Positions 1 to 13,750 are shown, numbered from the stretch's first letter. The stretch: 64,000 nucleotides of DNA from Vanilla planifolia (GCA_023846275.1 CM043875.1:4523569-4587568), one strand, 5' to 3'. Made by a program: numbers and translations. Notes: a model not told the origin generated them from the sequence alone.

Positions 1-2218
1 GTGATTTCTTGTTTGAAATTCTATGAACTGTACTTGTATGTGTATCTTATCACTTCACTACTAATGTGAGTACTTAGGTATGTGTTGTTTAAAACAAAAT
101 TTTTTTAGATTGAGATCTTTTATATTAAAATTAGTGTAAGTCATTGGCTTTTGAAAAAATTTTTACTTACTTGGCGAGCATAAAATTTCTTATTCTAAAC
201 TTATAACATATTTGAGTATGCCCTTATATGAATATACTGATTGAATCTAAGACTTTTTAATTGTCTATGAACAAAAATAAGTTTTAACATTTCATCCTAC
301 ATCAGTAGTATCTTCTATCATATCTTTATGTGCTAACTCTTACTTCTCCCTAGTAGTGCAATTAAGTGTTTCATTTTGGCTTAAAAGTGTTAAGAAAAAA
401 TAGGATGAGCTAATTGACACTAGCTCAGTTGCAATACATGCACATATATGAAAAGAAAGCAATATTTGGATAGTCACATATATGGTCATTTGTAAATAAT
501 ACAATGTAATAAAAACATGTGAATAATAAATTGTGTGGTAATAAATAAAATATTATAAAACATATTTTTAAGTGAAAACTTATTCACTATTATCTTTTCA
601 CCATCTTTATATATTTACCTATTTCTTTTATCTTTTTATCTTCTTTAAGATTTATTTAAGGCAATGCTACTTTATAACAATAAAAAATTTTTAGGAACAC
701 GTTTTTTTAACTTGAATAGCTCACACATAATGGCTCATTTGGCTTATCTTTATAACCATTATTTTGAAATACTAGTCACCACTTTGAGAACTAAAAGTAA
801 GTTATTTTAAAAGTAATAATAATACTATAGGTTATGTTATGAACTCATATATGTGAACTTTCAAAGACTCTGTGATGTAGTCTTTATTTGTGATAAAGTA
901 ATTTTACTATGATAACATGGTGTTTATCATGCTATTGATAGTTTTCTTATTATGATATAATTTTATAATGATATTGTGTTTCGATAATGATATATCTAGT
1001 TGATATAAATTATTATTAATGTATAATTGATAAATCAACTTTATATATATGAAAATTTGATAATTTTTAGAGATTTTTTCTATTTGTTTTCTAAAATCTA
1101 TATCTCTTATGAGTTAAAAAAATTGAACTATTAGAAAATTAAGAGATATTTATTTTTTTTTACTTGAGTAAGCCTTCTGTGTCCTCTTAACATATCAACT
1201 TTGTTTATTTCTTAAATATTTTTAATTAAGGAGGAATTAAGAGTTAATCGATAGGTATGGTACGACAAGTATAACCTAAGATAATTAATGAGTTGTATTA
1301 GGGATTGAACAAATGATCTATAAAAATCTATTCATCAAATAATCATAATAGTCTACTTTAATGTTCATATTATACAGTTAATATCTTATTTATATTTTAT
1401 ATTTCACATCATATGGTATGATTGTTTATTTCATACTATATGACTCATGCCTTATTCTAATTGAACAGATAATCATACAATTGATCTTTTTGTAAACCGT
1501 TAAAAAATATATCATACAATGTCAAAACGTGTTTCACTTGTACAATATGTCATTTAATACACCACATCATAATTTTGATCATACTAGCATGATAATGAGT
1601 AATCAGACAAATGATCTATAATGAAATTATATACACTCATCATATTGTCCAATGTATGTGTCATACTAGCACGATACATGTAAAAGACTAATAATAGCTT
1701 CAGTTAATGGCCTCTTGTCAACTCCTATAAATTCACATTAGATAAACTGAATAATTGTCTGATATAATCCATATAGCTGGAACAACAATGATATGTCCCC
1801 CATAATGAAATCTAAATATTGCAAAATCTATTTCTTTACCCATTCAAATAATTAAAACATGCTTTAGAAAGAAAAACTTCAAGATCTTACCTTGAAATGT
1901 AGTTTTCACAAATTGGTATTAAAACTTATCATTTTCTCAAACCTTCTACTCTTCATTTCTAATCTCACATAAGTGATGCAAGAACTCAAGATCTAAAAGC
2001 TAAAGCGCTTCTTTTAACCCTCCAAGCTCTTTCTCTATTTTCTCTCTTGCTTTCTCACTTGTTTCTTAAACATTACAATGGGCTTTTAGAGCATAGGAGG
2101 GAATTTATCATCCCATTTAATATAAGAAGATAAGTGAACCACTGCTTAATGATTTTTTTACATTACATATTTATCTTTAAAATTTTGCTAAAATCAAAAT
2201 AGTTTCTAAAAATCTTAA

Positions 2219-2307
<89 letters not shown>

Positions 2308-3900
2308 TGAGTTAAGATCTTTATAATGACAAATTCAAATTTGAAATTTTATTATTATCACATTAGCACACTTTTTAAGCACCAATTATATTATATTTTC
2401 AAATTTTGAAATTAGAATAGACATATTCAATATGTAAAACATAAATATGGGGCGAAATAATTGAGGTAAATTTATTGAGTTATTACAACGTTAGCCGAGA
2501 TATCCGCTTGTAACTCTTCTCCTTTCTGCACTTTTGAACTAAATGTATAGTACATTGGATATTGACTTATCGTTCTTTTTCTTTGAGAAGGATGCTCCAA
2601 ATTTGCTCTCTTCACAATGTGCATGTGTTATCCAAGGGATCTTATGTGCGATTTGTTAAGCATAACATATGACATGTCAAATATTAATGTAATGTTTGTT
2701 TTATTTGAGAAATGATTGATATCTAATATAATGCTAAGTGTACCATTTGTAAGCACCAAATGTATAGTAATAACCCTCCATATATAATATTTAAACAAAG
2801 GATGATAAGCTACAATTATAACCAATTTGAACCAATTCTTATTCATATAGGGATCAAGTTCAAGTAGCAAAAAAGACATCGAAATGGAACTCTAAAAAGG
2901 GAAAATGACAACAAAACTAATATCTTTCTACAATCTCTTGCCTTGATTGAGAGCCAAACATTTTCCTAAGTTAATTCTTCCCTAAGCTCAAGCAACTCTT
3001 TGTTGTAATTACTCTCATTTCCAAACTCTTTGCCTTATGTAACTTAATATAGAGATTTTCATAAGATCTATTTAGTTGGAACCTCTTCCTCTCCCCTCTC
3101 TCATGTTTCTTTACATTTCTCAAGTAGTAAACTCAACAGAAATAGGGAGAGATTAAATAAGATTTTAAACATTTTTATAATATAAAAATATAATAATTTA
3201 AATTTTTAATATTAGCATTATCTTTTAAATTTTTTTAATAATTTCTAAAAACTATAAACTATATAATGATTTTTCATGATAAATTTTTTACAATGATATA
3301 CTCAAATCACTAATTTAAGCAAGCTATAATATGACATTTGTTTTGAGATGTATTGCAACTCAACAATTTTGTAAAAATAATTCTTTATATATTAGTATTA
3401 CATACTCAAATATATATATTAAATTAACTTAAATTTTAATAATAGTTTAATAAAAAAACTACTTTAACGTCGCTATACCGACTATCCTTTACAAACACAC
3501 GTTCGATGATCACAGTTATTCAAACTATGCCTGCCTCTTTCTGCGTTTGAAACGGCATGACCGGTCGTAGTTAAGTTTGAACCACTCCTGATAGCAATAG
3601 ATAATCCACCGTTCATTTATTGAGCATCCCCAATTTTGGCGTGGTACACATTTTTGTGATTACCATGACCGCTGGATTTAGTCAAAATAGGAATATTTAC
3701 GAAACTTCTCTGTGTCAACTAACCCGTAAGCAAGCGTATACACATGGAAAATTCCATTGTTGTGAGACACGAGACCGCGGTCCGCGTTTGCTAGGTCTAT
3801 GTGGACAAAACCCCGCATGCGATTTCTTCAGAATGCGCCGTCCATTTCTGATTCAGCTCAATCTCGGCCGTTGCTGTGGACGGTAGAGATTCGGTCGGTT
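1..3900. other. A+T-rich intergenic region, no gene seen
   Basis: No open frame here resembles a known protein or shows exon-like composition. The stretch is strongly A+T-rich. It contains a long TA microsatellite near 2222-2305 and, around 1390-1700, several short near-palindromic motifs of the ATCATAC...GTATGAT kind that recur elsewhere in the window. The last 400 bases are less A+T-rich and lead into the promoter of the START-domain gene. The short frames at 2628-2879 and 3620-3886 look like chance. Confidence 0.6.
2222..2305. repeat. (TA)n microsatellite
   Basis: An uninterrupted alternating TA run of about 84 bases, flanked by ordinary A+T-rich sequence. It is self-complementary on both strands. 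The length may be inexact in the assembly, because polymerase slippage is common at such tracts. Confidence 0.95.
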
Positions 3901-3948
3901 AAAGATATCCATTACGCGTCGCACGTTAATTAATTAGTTTTAAGTAAG

Positions 3949-3956
3949 TATAAAAG
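3949..3956 (+). promoter_or_regulatory. Candidate TATA box of the START-domain gene
   Basis: The sequence TATAAAAG lies about 230 bases upstream of the chosen ATG at 4184. That would give a 5' leader of roughly 200 bases. Composition turns more G+C-rich downstream, as expected for a leader. The placement is inference from motif and distance only. Confidence 0.45.
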
Positions 3957-4183
3957 CCATTGTAAGAGTATGAAAGCTTAGAGCGAACGCAGATATTTTT
4001 TTTTTTTTGATCTCGTTGGTTGAGTCATCGTTCTGACCTATCCAATCACGCGACTCTTTGGAAACCCTTGCGTGATTTCTTCGTCTTCTTCCCGAAACAA
4101 TTTCGAGTCGTCGCTGCGCAGGTGCGACGTGGCGATTGCGGAAGAAGTCTTTGCAGTGTAGATCTTTGATCGGAATTTGATTA

Positions 4184-7100
4184 ATGGCGCTGATCCTGAA
4201 TGCACTGATCGAGATCCTGGGGAGGCCGACATTTGGGGGCGTTGTTTCCGAGTTGATTGTCTTAACCGCGCCGCTATGGGTGGCATTAGTCGTTGGGCTG
4301 TTGGTTGGTTGGGCCTGGAAGCCTCGGTGGGCGGCTGATCTAGTTGGGGAAGGGAAGGGGATTTCCGAAGATGAATATGAGGTGAAGCCAAGGGAGAGAT
4401 CCGATGGATTCGGGTTGCAGCTGGTTCTGCCGAAGTTGGATTTTTTGAGGGCCCAGCTGCCGAGCTGCGTCACTCATCCGGTTGCTGACCAGAGTTTTTC
4501 TGAGGGGAAGCCTACTGATTTGGGGTAAGAGGCAGTTGTTGGGAATTTTCTTTGCTTTATGTTTTTCTTTTGGGTAGATGAACTTTCTGTTTTCTAATGT
4601 ATTCTACCCTTGGTCGCTCGATTCCGCAATTGTTCAGTCCTCAGCCCGGGGAAAATGAGATGTTGGCGGTGACATCTGAAGATTTAAAGCACCTTTCTGA
4701 TCTTGTCGAAGCAACAGATGATGGTCCGGCTTGGATTCAGATGATGGACAAGACCATGCCAAACATGAGCTATAAGGCCTGGCGTAGAGACCCAGAGGTG
4801 GGCATCATTCTTTAGTTTGGTGAAGTTTTGACTATTGTTTGCATTTATTACGGCCTTCCTCCTCTATCTTGAATGTTTGATGTATATTTGTTTCGGTTGC
4901 TGCAGAAAGCACCTCCCCAGTATCGAAGCAGAACTGTATTTGAGGATGCAACACCCGAACTTGTTAGGGACTTCTTCTGGGATGATGATTTTCGGATAAA
5001 GAGCAAGTGGGATGACATGCTTTTATACCATGCCTCCTTGAAGGAATGCCCTGTAACGGGGACAATGTTAGTTCATTGGGTTCGAAAGGTGAGAGCCCCT
5101 TTGGCTACTGACAGATAGATGATGATAGCTAGCTTAATCTGCTCCATTTCTCATGTTCTTTGTGCATTTTTGCAGTTCCCCTTCTTCTGTAGTGATAGGG
5201 AGTATACTATTGGGCGTAGGATATGGAAAGTAGATGGAGCTTACTATTGTGTAACAAAGGTATTACAAGAAACAATGTTGACATGTATTTATCTATGCTG
5301 TATTCATTTTTTCGTCGAAATTATATCTTCCTCCACAAGATAGTGTCTCTATAGCGGTTAATGATTCTGGGCACTTATAACACATCCTTTCTTTGCACAT
5401 TTTATTTTTGAACTATGATGCATTCAGTAGTATAAAGCTATACCTATACTTGCATTTGAACTTCATTGTTTATAAATACAAAATATAACTGTTTTTCTCA
5501 TACTTTTCCTGTTTGAGTCATTTCAATCTTTGAGCTGTCACTCATCTGTCTTGATTTGTTAGAATCTTTTGTTTATATTTTAGCCTTTGTTTTGAAAAAA
5601 TTTTTTCGTTTAAGTTTTATTCTATGCAAACCTACCATGTTAAGAATTTTTATTGCATGTTAAATGTTCTAAGGGAAACCTTAGATTGCATGAAGACCTT
5701 TACCTTTGTGGCTTTACAACTAATGGTAACACATTATTCTAGTTGTGGGTTCACAGTTTTTATATTAGAAAATGGGAATATAACATTTAAAAATGTTTGA
5801 GTAAATGATTCTAGTATTGAGCTTAAATTTAATTCGTTATGGTTGTCAGTCAACTTAATTGAGAAAAAATGAGACATAAATTGGATAATGTTAAGAGGGA
5901 TGTAGCAAAATGGGGTCTAAGAAAAACTCAATACACTATTTGGTGAATATCTAATAATTTAAAAATTCTATCCCATGAGTAAGGTTCACATTAATAGTAT
6001 ATTGAAATTCTAATATTTTGCTTAATTTAGAATGTGAGATTAATAAAAATTCTCATTTGAACCTAACAATCTTCCCCTCAAGTGAGTCGAATCCACTTTT
6101 TCTATAATTCCCTCTTTTAATTTTAAAAGGTTCTAATTGATCTAAGCAATTGTTATGTCAAACATCAAATATGTTAATGTGATTCACATTTTTCATACAT
6201 CTTGTGGATTAAATTTCAATTGCTCTAACCTAGATAGCTAAACCAAATGAATTATGTGCCAATTATTCTAGCATAACCTAAGCGATTTCATAGAATTTTG
6301 TCAATAACATCAAATATGATATACGCTAAGAATTAATCAGCCATATGAAAGCATCTTATCAGTTACCAAATATTTACTTAATAATGGTTATCATAAGAGA
6401 ATCATGAGAGCCATCATCTATATGATCCACTTGATTTTAAGCAAATTTGGCTCCTCTCCCAGCTAAATTTACTTGAATAGCAATTGTTTAGAAGTAGAAC
6501 CATGGAGACCCAAGTTTATTGTATTACACAAATGCATACCCATCAATCGAAAAGTTTGGAATTTTTTGTTAGAATTATTTAATATGTAGCACTATAACTT
6601 TTTGAGTATATAATTTAAAATAATTCTTCTTGTATCCTAACAAATCTCTTTCTTATATAAATTCGTCCCCATTAGATCTACTTTACATCTAATAAAATCT
6701 TTTCTAGCTCATCAAGTACATGAATCATTGATTTTGTTGCACCCTTCACTTTGTTCATATTATGACTATTGTTTTATGCCAATTTTTAGCTCTTTTAAAT
6801 GTTCATTTTTTTCTTTGTGGCTTATCATCAACTTTGTCAAACCATCACCATCAACTTAACTATCTTGTTAGCTATGTCATGCTACTATTGGCTCCATCAC
6901 ACCAAGAACATCAGCTCTATTTCGCTAACAAAACCCGAACAAATCTATCATCCCATTGACTCTATTACCACTTTTCAAGAAAAAAGGTTTCTTACCACAT
7001 TGCATGCAAATTATCTAGAAGAGACATAATGACTAGGAGGAAAACACATCATTTGACCCAACTAGCATTCTCAACTTTTTAACTCGCTCAAGAGATCATC

Positions 7101-9950
7101 TATTTCTTTAACAAAGGAAAAAAAATCCAATATCTTTTCTCATAAAAGCCAATATAGAAAGTGATTTTAATAAACCCTTATCACATAATTATAAGAACAA
7201 AAACCATGTGACAAAGAAGCCCATTTGATCCAAATATCATAATGGACTTATTTATAGTCATCTTATCATAGAATATAAAACTTAACCCAACAAATGAAAA
7301 TCACAATCATAAGAGCTATTTGTTCGTACTCGTAATTTACAAGGTCTTCTACTTACCCAAATACTACAATTGACTTAATTATAATTATGTGGATGACGTA
7401 ATACATGGCAACCCATATAAATAAAAATTACTAACTTTAGACGTACTTGATAAGACATGTAATAAAGGTTTATGATGCAATACAAAATTGAGGGACCTTA
7501 TAGTGGGATATTAGATTATGAGATCTTTAAAATAATGCATTTAAAAATTGATGTAGGAAAATCAAGATGAATGCAAAAGCCAAGTAAATTAATGAAAAGA
7601 GAATTATGTGATAAAAAATTGCTTACAAAATGATGCAATGTGTTAGGGAGATTCACCAAATTAGAGCCTAAATTGTGCCCAATATGCACTTAATTGAGCA
7701 TCCAACAATCTAATATTATTAGTCTATGGTTAAGGATCACATTAATTATATTTTAAAATTCGAATGTTATACCCAACCTATAATGTTGAACTAAACCCAA
7801 GCTTATTAAATAAATCTTCTCTTCAAGTTAGAATCTCATATACATTATTTATGAGCAAAAATCCCTCCATATTACAACATAACTCATGTGACTCATGACT
7901 TGCAATAATTGAACACACATATACAATTCTATTTCACCATAGGTTCACTAAGATGCACAATTGGCTAGAGATAAAGAAAATAGATGAACCCACTGTTGAA
8001 ATAAACTTAAACAGTGGTTCTTGGTTATCAATCAGATCTGAAATATCAATTTTACAGCAAAACCATGCAAGGGTAGCTATCTACTCTATATCAGTTTATC
8101 ATCACAATGAAATTAATACATCATGTTCTCTTCTAGTTTGGACTCCCCATTAAATTTGAATTCCTAATTTACAAGTGGTTTCACATACACATTAGTTTAA
8201 TATTTTCTATTAATAGATAACCGTTTACTTGTACATTATTAGGGGACCACCTTGGCCCAAGTACTTAAAAATTGATATATGTTTTAACTGTCGTTTGGAT
8301 GAATTGATTCGTGCAAGTTGTTGGTCTATTGGTCTTTTCCCTTCTAGCAAGCTTGGTTTAGTGAGTGATTCTGCATGGTTAATTGAACTCTGATTTGCAC
8401 ATGCTTGATAGTTTACATTGCAGGCAATGGATATGCCTTTACTCATGTATTGAGATCAACAAGTAATTGTTTAGCTAATAAGAATTGGACATAAATTTAG
8501 AGAGTGATTCCACATGTTTGATTGGGCTTTGATTTGTATGCACTAGGTAGAAAAATATTTTTGGTTTAATGAATGTCCATTTGCTAGTGTAGTAGAGACC
8601 AATTAGGTTATATTAATTGTTTCTCAAACAAATGATATCGCAGGTTTGATTGTTGTTTGGATCAAATAATTCAGACAATTTGTTGCCCCATTGGTCTTTG
8701 CCCCTTGTACGAGCCTGTGGTAAGCTAGAGTGATTGACTTCACATATTTGTTAGTATTCAAAGCATTCAATTTTAAGAGAGGTAAAGGATGATTCGATGC
8801 ATTAGCGTGCCTGAGATACTCGTGCAAGTGTAAGTTATTTGGTACAAGTGAGAAGTGTGGTCAAATTTTTTCACATTGGATTTGCAAAATCATATTGTGG
8901 CCTTATATACCTTCAGTTATTATAAAGCATTTGTCTTTGATGCGTGTTCATCAACCCAAACTTGGGCCTTAACAATTACTCCCGTGACTGCTAGAACGGT
9001 AGAATAAAAAAATGTGGGTTTGTTGGGATGATTCTTGTGCCTGTCAATGGATCAGCCTTATAGAAATTTATTTGATGAAGCATGATGGATGTGAAGCATT
9101 CATGTTGTTATCTATGAAGCTCCATTCAATTCAGTATAAGATCAGGGTGATGTTTTTAACCTTACCTTTGGATTCTAGAGAAGTTCTTTTGAATTCAAAT
9201 CTATTTATTGTGCGTTCTCAGTAAAGATAACCTAACCATTCTTCCTAGAATCTTTACTTGGTCTCTGTGAAATCATCTAAATTTCTTAAGAATTATCTAT
9301 AAATGTTTACAACATGCTCATGTGATTGATATTCAATGTAAATGATTCAGGGAGTTCCATGCCCTTTTCTACCCCGGCAAAATAAACCCAAGCGAGTCGA
9401 CCTGTACTACTCTAGCTGGCGCATTCGTGCCGGTAAGAACTCTTCCCGTGTCTTGGATCTTTAGGCACAACCAGGCTTTTACACAACACTGATCTCCACA
9501 TTATTTGCAGTTGAATCGCTACGAGGTGATGGCCAAATGACCGCCTGTGAGGTGCTTCTCTTCCATTACGAAGACATGGGCATCCCATGGGAAATTGCAA
9601 AGCTGGGTGTTCGACAAGGCATGTGGGGCTGCGTCAAGAAGATCGAACCCGGCCTCCGTGCATACCAAGTTACTCGGAATTCCGGCGAGCCTTTGTCAGG
9701 CTGCGCCGCAATGGCTCAGATCAACTCGAAGGTTGATTCCGGTTACCTCAGGTCATTGGGGACGAGCAGAAGGGCATCGGATGACGTTGTGGAGGCTGAT
9801 AAGAGCAAGCCATGGGGGAGCAACATTCCCAAGTTTCTCATTGTGGGCGGAGCTGTGGCCCTCGCCTGCTCGCTTGACCACGGCCTGCTCACCAAGGCGA
9901 TCATATTTGGTGTAGCGAGGAGGTTTGGGAAGGCTGGAAAACAATTGTGA
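4184..9950 (+). CDS. START-domain lipid-binding membrane protein, six exons
   Basis: Proposed coding exons are 4184-4524, 4638-4797, 4906-5088, 5176-5259, 9351-9432 and 9511-9950. All junctions are GT-AG, phases agree throughout, and the product is 429 aa. Residues about 22-45 form a hydrophobic segment followed by WAWKPRW, suggesting an N-terminal membrane anchor. From about residue 125 to 340 the protein matches the plant START (StAR-related lipid transfer) family: YRSRTVFEDATPE, VRDFFWDDDFR, HWVRKFPFFCSDRE, IGRRIW, YYCVTKG and VHYEDMGIP-like HYEDMGIP. START domains bind a lipid or sterol in a hydrophobic cavity; the ligand cannot be read from sequence. A second hydrophobic stretch near 390-410 followed by a basic tail suggests a C-terminal membrane segment. 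Intron 4 (5260-9350) is 4.1 kb and carries decayed repeats. The ATG was chosen because it opens the only frame joining exon 2 in phase. Confidence 0.93.
5260..9350 (+). other. Large intron 4 of the START-domain gene
   Basis: The intron begins GTATTACA and ends TGATTCAG, and joins phase 0 to phase 0. It holds no gene I can recognise. Two stretches, about 5950-6100 and 7660-7840, look like diverged relatives of each other, sharing a phrase about a CACATTAAT block and a run of ATATT...AATTC. A further internal duplication lies at about 8280-8720. These suggest old transposon debris, but no coding domain survives. The frames at 6762-7029 and 7953-8153 show no family resemblance. Confidence 0.75.
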
Positions 9951-11210
9951 TGAGGAGATTTAACGGTCGTTTTTCCTCAACTGATGTAGTGTTTGTATGA
10001 TTCATAAACAGATAGAGGGAGCAGAACTGGCACTAAGCCTTGTCTCTGTGATCTTTGTTCAGGTTGTTTTTATCATACAAATTACTAAATGAATAGAGTT
10101 TTGGTTCCTTTCCCTCATTTAAATCTTTCTTACTTCAGTTGTTATTGTTTAAATGCAATTAATATACGTCATGTTTGATCCTGTTGTCAGATTTAGTTAA
10201 AAAAGTATCAACAACATTTACCAAAAAAAAAAAAATACAAGTTTGGCAAAGAAATGCTGCTTAAAAGACTTAAATATGAGTAGATAAATGTTTATTTATT
10301 TATTAATTTAATCTATATATTCTTTCTACACATTTTTTAATCAGTTTATTTATTTTTTTATTTTTTGGTCAAAATACGTGAGTCGTGTCCAAGTTGAGCG
10401 GTGATATTTTTATACGACTTCTTCCAGTCAAACAATGGGCTTTTACTACAAATTTGGAAGCATAGGTGAACATGTGAGACAAAGGTAGCTCTGCTTGTCA
10501 TTTGAAATTTTGAAAATTAAAATAAAAAATATATTTATAAGAATAAAATAATTTTTTGTTGTTAACAAATAATACAATGAAATAAAATCCTTTCTTGATT
10601 TAAAAATATTTTTTTTTAGATTATTCTCAGCTTATCTGTTCATTTGCTCATTTGTTGGTGTAAATTTTCTTATGTGATAATTCTATAAAAAAGACGGGGT
10701 GTGCCTATTTAATTGTACTAAATTAATTATTATATTTAGCAAAGAGTATCCCTCTTTGCCTTCATCTAAACTGTGGAAAACATTGTCTTTGTTCCCGTAT
10801 GAGAACATAGTTAAATCTTAGATGATAACTTGAAAAAATGGCAAGAACTTGAGAATTTAGAAATTTTTAGAAATAAATTTAAAATATCTTTAAATAAAAT
10901 TATAACTACTAATAAAAGTTATTTGTTTATATTTTAATATTTTTGGTATCATAAAAAAGAAAATTTTAAAAATAAAATGAATATTAAAACAGAAAACAAT
11001 GATGCTTCGACACAACGCAGTCAGCAACCAGAGGAGATGAGAAAGCTGCACCACCAACCGACCAGATGGTCATCATCCCTCCAACTAAGCAACTAAAAAA
11101 AAACTAAGGAATGATCAAATGAAGTGTCTTTTTCTACCTCTATAATTTCAAAAGATAAAGGGATTATGGGCATCCAAAGACTAAAGGAGTTGAGCAAAAA
11201 AGAGATTCAA
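9951..11210. other. Intergenic region downstream of the START-domain gene
   Basis: The 3' UTR of the START-domain gene must lie at the start of this stretch. I see no clear canonical AATAAA near the stop codon. The rest is A+T-rich and without recognisable genes. The stretch around 11000-11100 is less A+T-rich and may be flanking sequence or the eroded edge of the gypsy LTR that begins near 11217. Confidence 0.55.
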
Positions 11211-11216
11211 AAAAAT

Positions 11217-12045
11217 TAAACAAAAAGCTTATGTTGGACAAAAGTGAGGAAACTTAGGTAAAATTTCTAAATACATCTAGACGAAAATTGGAGCAACCTC
11301 TAAAGTGAATAAGCACGTGTGACAAAATTGTAGTTTGAAGGCTCGAATTTAAGCCGTTTTGAGGTACACGATGCTATTAGGTGTAGTTCGTCTCTATTTA
11401 GAATGTCTTGATGATGTTATAAATGAAAGCGATGTGATCAACATTGAGATGATGCGGTCAGATGGGGAGATTGCTTGGTCGAGCACAACAATGGCTTGAC
11501 CATACCTGATTGAGCCCGCATGGGTGAATGAGTGGGTTAGAATGGATTTGTATGGGTCTTGACCCGGTTTAATTCAACTACTGTTAAACAAAGTTCGGTT
11601 CAACGACTACTAAATGTCAATTGGATTAGTGCCAAAACATTTCAACCTAACTCGGTGCCAATTCGGTGCAGTTGAGTAGCACATGTGTTTGGTTAAGTGC
11701 ACGTGCCTGATAGGGAGTAGGACTCTTAGGAAGAGGACAAAAAAATGGAAACTCTCGAAGTTGAGAGCCCTTTTAAGAAACAGAGGAGGGCAGTCTAACC
11801 AGCTGGAAGCTCAGAGTAGAGGAAGAGAAGAAGGATCCTAAAGTCTTATATGATCAAATTCGAGTGCCTTATACTAAGAGCTTGAAGCTAAGGGGAAGTG
11901 AAGCCTAACGAACAGGGAAGAGAAGTTTGAGTACTGAGGGTGCACTCTAATAAAGATGATCCTCCGATTCGATGGAAGGGGATTTTATAGCCATGTTTAA
12001 CAAATGCTGCCAAACTAATTGGGCTCCCTTTCTTCCCCTTTATTC
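11217..12045 (-). repeat. 3' LTR (left copy) of the gypsy element
   Basis: This segment aligns by eye along its length with 19499-20185. Shared landmarks in order include GTGAGGAA-CTTA, AAGGCTC-AATTTAAGCC, GACCTGATTGAGC-like text, GGGTCTTGACC, AAAACCCTTGAAG-like text and AAATGCTGCCAAACT. It carries about 100 extra bases (about 11815-11930) missing from the right copy. The high divergence implies an old insertion. Exact termini and target-site duplication could not be fixed. Confidence 0.8.
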
Positions 12046-12599
12046 CAACTCTTTATATCATTATTTACGTTCAAATGAAGAGTTGTTTGTGAACAGATGA
12101 GATGTAATGTTTTTAGAAAAAAGATTACTTATAAAACTCTCAAGTTGTTGACTTTTCAAAGGGACATTATCTTCGATTTGCTCTAAAAAAACTATCAATG
12201 ATAATTAAAGTTCTACAAGGATTTGAAGTTACAACAGTGTTTCTAGAGATTGTGATGTGAGAAGGCGATGATTAGGCTTCTTGAAGCTTTTGCCAAGGTG
12301 ATGAAGGGAAGCATTCATGGGATGATGATGAAAAGGGGAAGATACAAAACTAGCTCTTCTTGAGGTTTTTGTGCTACCAAAAATCTTTGAAGAGAGAGAG
12401 AGAGAGAGCAAGACAAAACCATACTCCTTGAATGGTGGGGACACCAGCGCCATGCATGATTTTCGACGTACTTCATCTATTCAGATGCGCTCCTGCACTA
12501 CCCGACGACCAAGGGAGTTACTCTTCATGAACAGGATCAATTTGGAGCCCAAAGTTGCATTTCGGGCTCGAATTAACACTCAAGAACATTATTTTTGGA

Positions 12600-13750
12600 T
12601 TCGGGGACCCAAATTTGGCTAAAAGGCCTCTTTTTCCGGTTTTCGCCGCCGCCGGACGCCTTCCGCCGCCGACTGCGACCGTCCGCCACCGCTTCGCCGC
12701 CGTCGGCCGTTGAGTCGACGGACCCGCGCGCGAGTTCGCGCGAGACGCGCCCGCGGGTGGCGGGTCGGCGCGACCCGGTTCAGACCCGTGTCATGGCTCG
12801 GGTCGCACGACCTGCTGGATGAACCGCGCCGACCCGTCTCCGACCCACGCCGACCAGCAACCGACCCGCGACAACACGACTCGACCGCGCCAGCGTCCCC
12901 GCCGGATTCGCCGCCGCGACCACCGCCGCCAACCGCTGCTAGCCCGCCGAATTTGCCTTAAAAGCTGTTTGGCAACAGCTTCTGGATCAGCTTTTGACTA
13001 TTTCCTGCCTTTTTTTTAATGTTTTAAAAGGCAGAAATTGATATGCAGCCTTTATATTTGTTATTTTCCTATTTATTTCCAAGTTTCACGTATTTTATTC
13101 CTTTAAAACTCTAAAAGTTGTTTTACCGATGTACCCTTAGGCTCTCTATAAATAGGGAGGCCTACCCCTATGTAAGGTCAGTTGATATTTGAGCTTGTTT
13201 AAGTATTTTAGTGCTTTGCTTTCACTTGTTGAGTCATTGGTGTGATTCCAACAAGACTTCGGCGTGCTGATTCGTCGAGGCTCCGGTACTGGGAGGAGGG
13301 GTGCGAGGCCCAAGCGGTGAGAGGCCGTGCCAGTTTATCAACGACGCCATCTTCATCTTCGTCCCTTCATCGACATACTCTCCATACCCCGCCGCTACCA
13401 CGACGGTAACGTTTCATAACTACTCATCGTCACATTCGCCTTTTCATCCGGATTTCGACGCTTCTCTCTCTCTTAAGATTTGGGTTCCCTCGGACTTGAA
13501 CGGTTCTTACTCGAATAATATCTGTTAAATTTCTGATTTACGGTGATTTAGCGCGATCTTTGTACCTTTCAAATGCGCCGGTGCGACCATTCCACTTTTC
13601 AAAATTTATCTCGCTCGGTATTTAAACCCTTATCCGAGTACCCCGCGTCTGTGCCGTCGAGGTGTTGCGGACCACCTAGCCTACGGAGCGACCTCTGTGT
13701 TGCTCACGGTCCCCCTCTTGGCTAAGATTGCCTTGGACGGGTGTCTCTTG
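12600..13750 (+). mobile_element. G+C-rich LTR-like block inserted in the gypsy element
   Basis: This block contrasts sharply with its A+T-rich surroundings. Its first part (12640-12960) is dominated by CCG/GCC runs and repeated GACCCG words. A TATAAATAGG box at 13146 is followed by leader-like sequence, an arrangement typical of the U3-R-U5 region of a plant LTR in plus orientation. No reverse transcriptase or primer-binding site is seen, so a solo LTR or LTR fragment is the simplest reading. I could not find clean TG...CA termini or a target-site duplication. The arginine/proline-rich open frames here follow from the base composition. Confidence 0.5.

Noticed and set aside
4038..4473. Minus-strand frames over the START-gene first exon
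   Set aside because: Antisense shadows of the plus-strand exon; the latter joins in phase with five further exons of a known family.
9412..9944. Minus-strand and alternative plus-strand frames over the last START exon
   Set aside because: Only the 9537-9950 frame continues the START domain and fits the splice phases.
12595..13019. Overlapping Arg/Pro-rich open frames
   Set aside because: Three overlapping frames in one G+C-rich block are expected from composition alone. None resembles a protein family.
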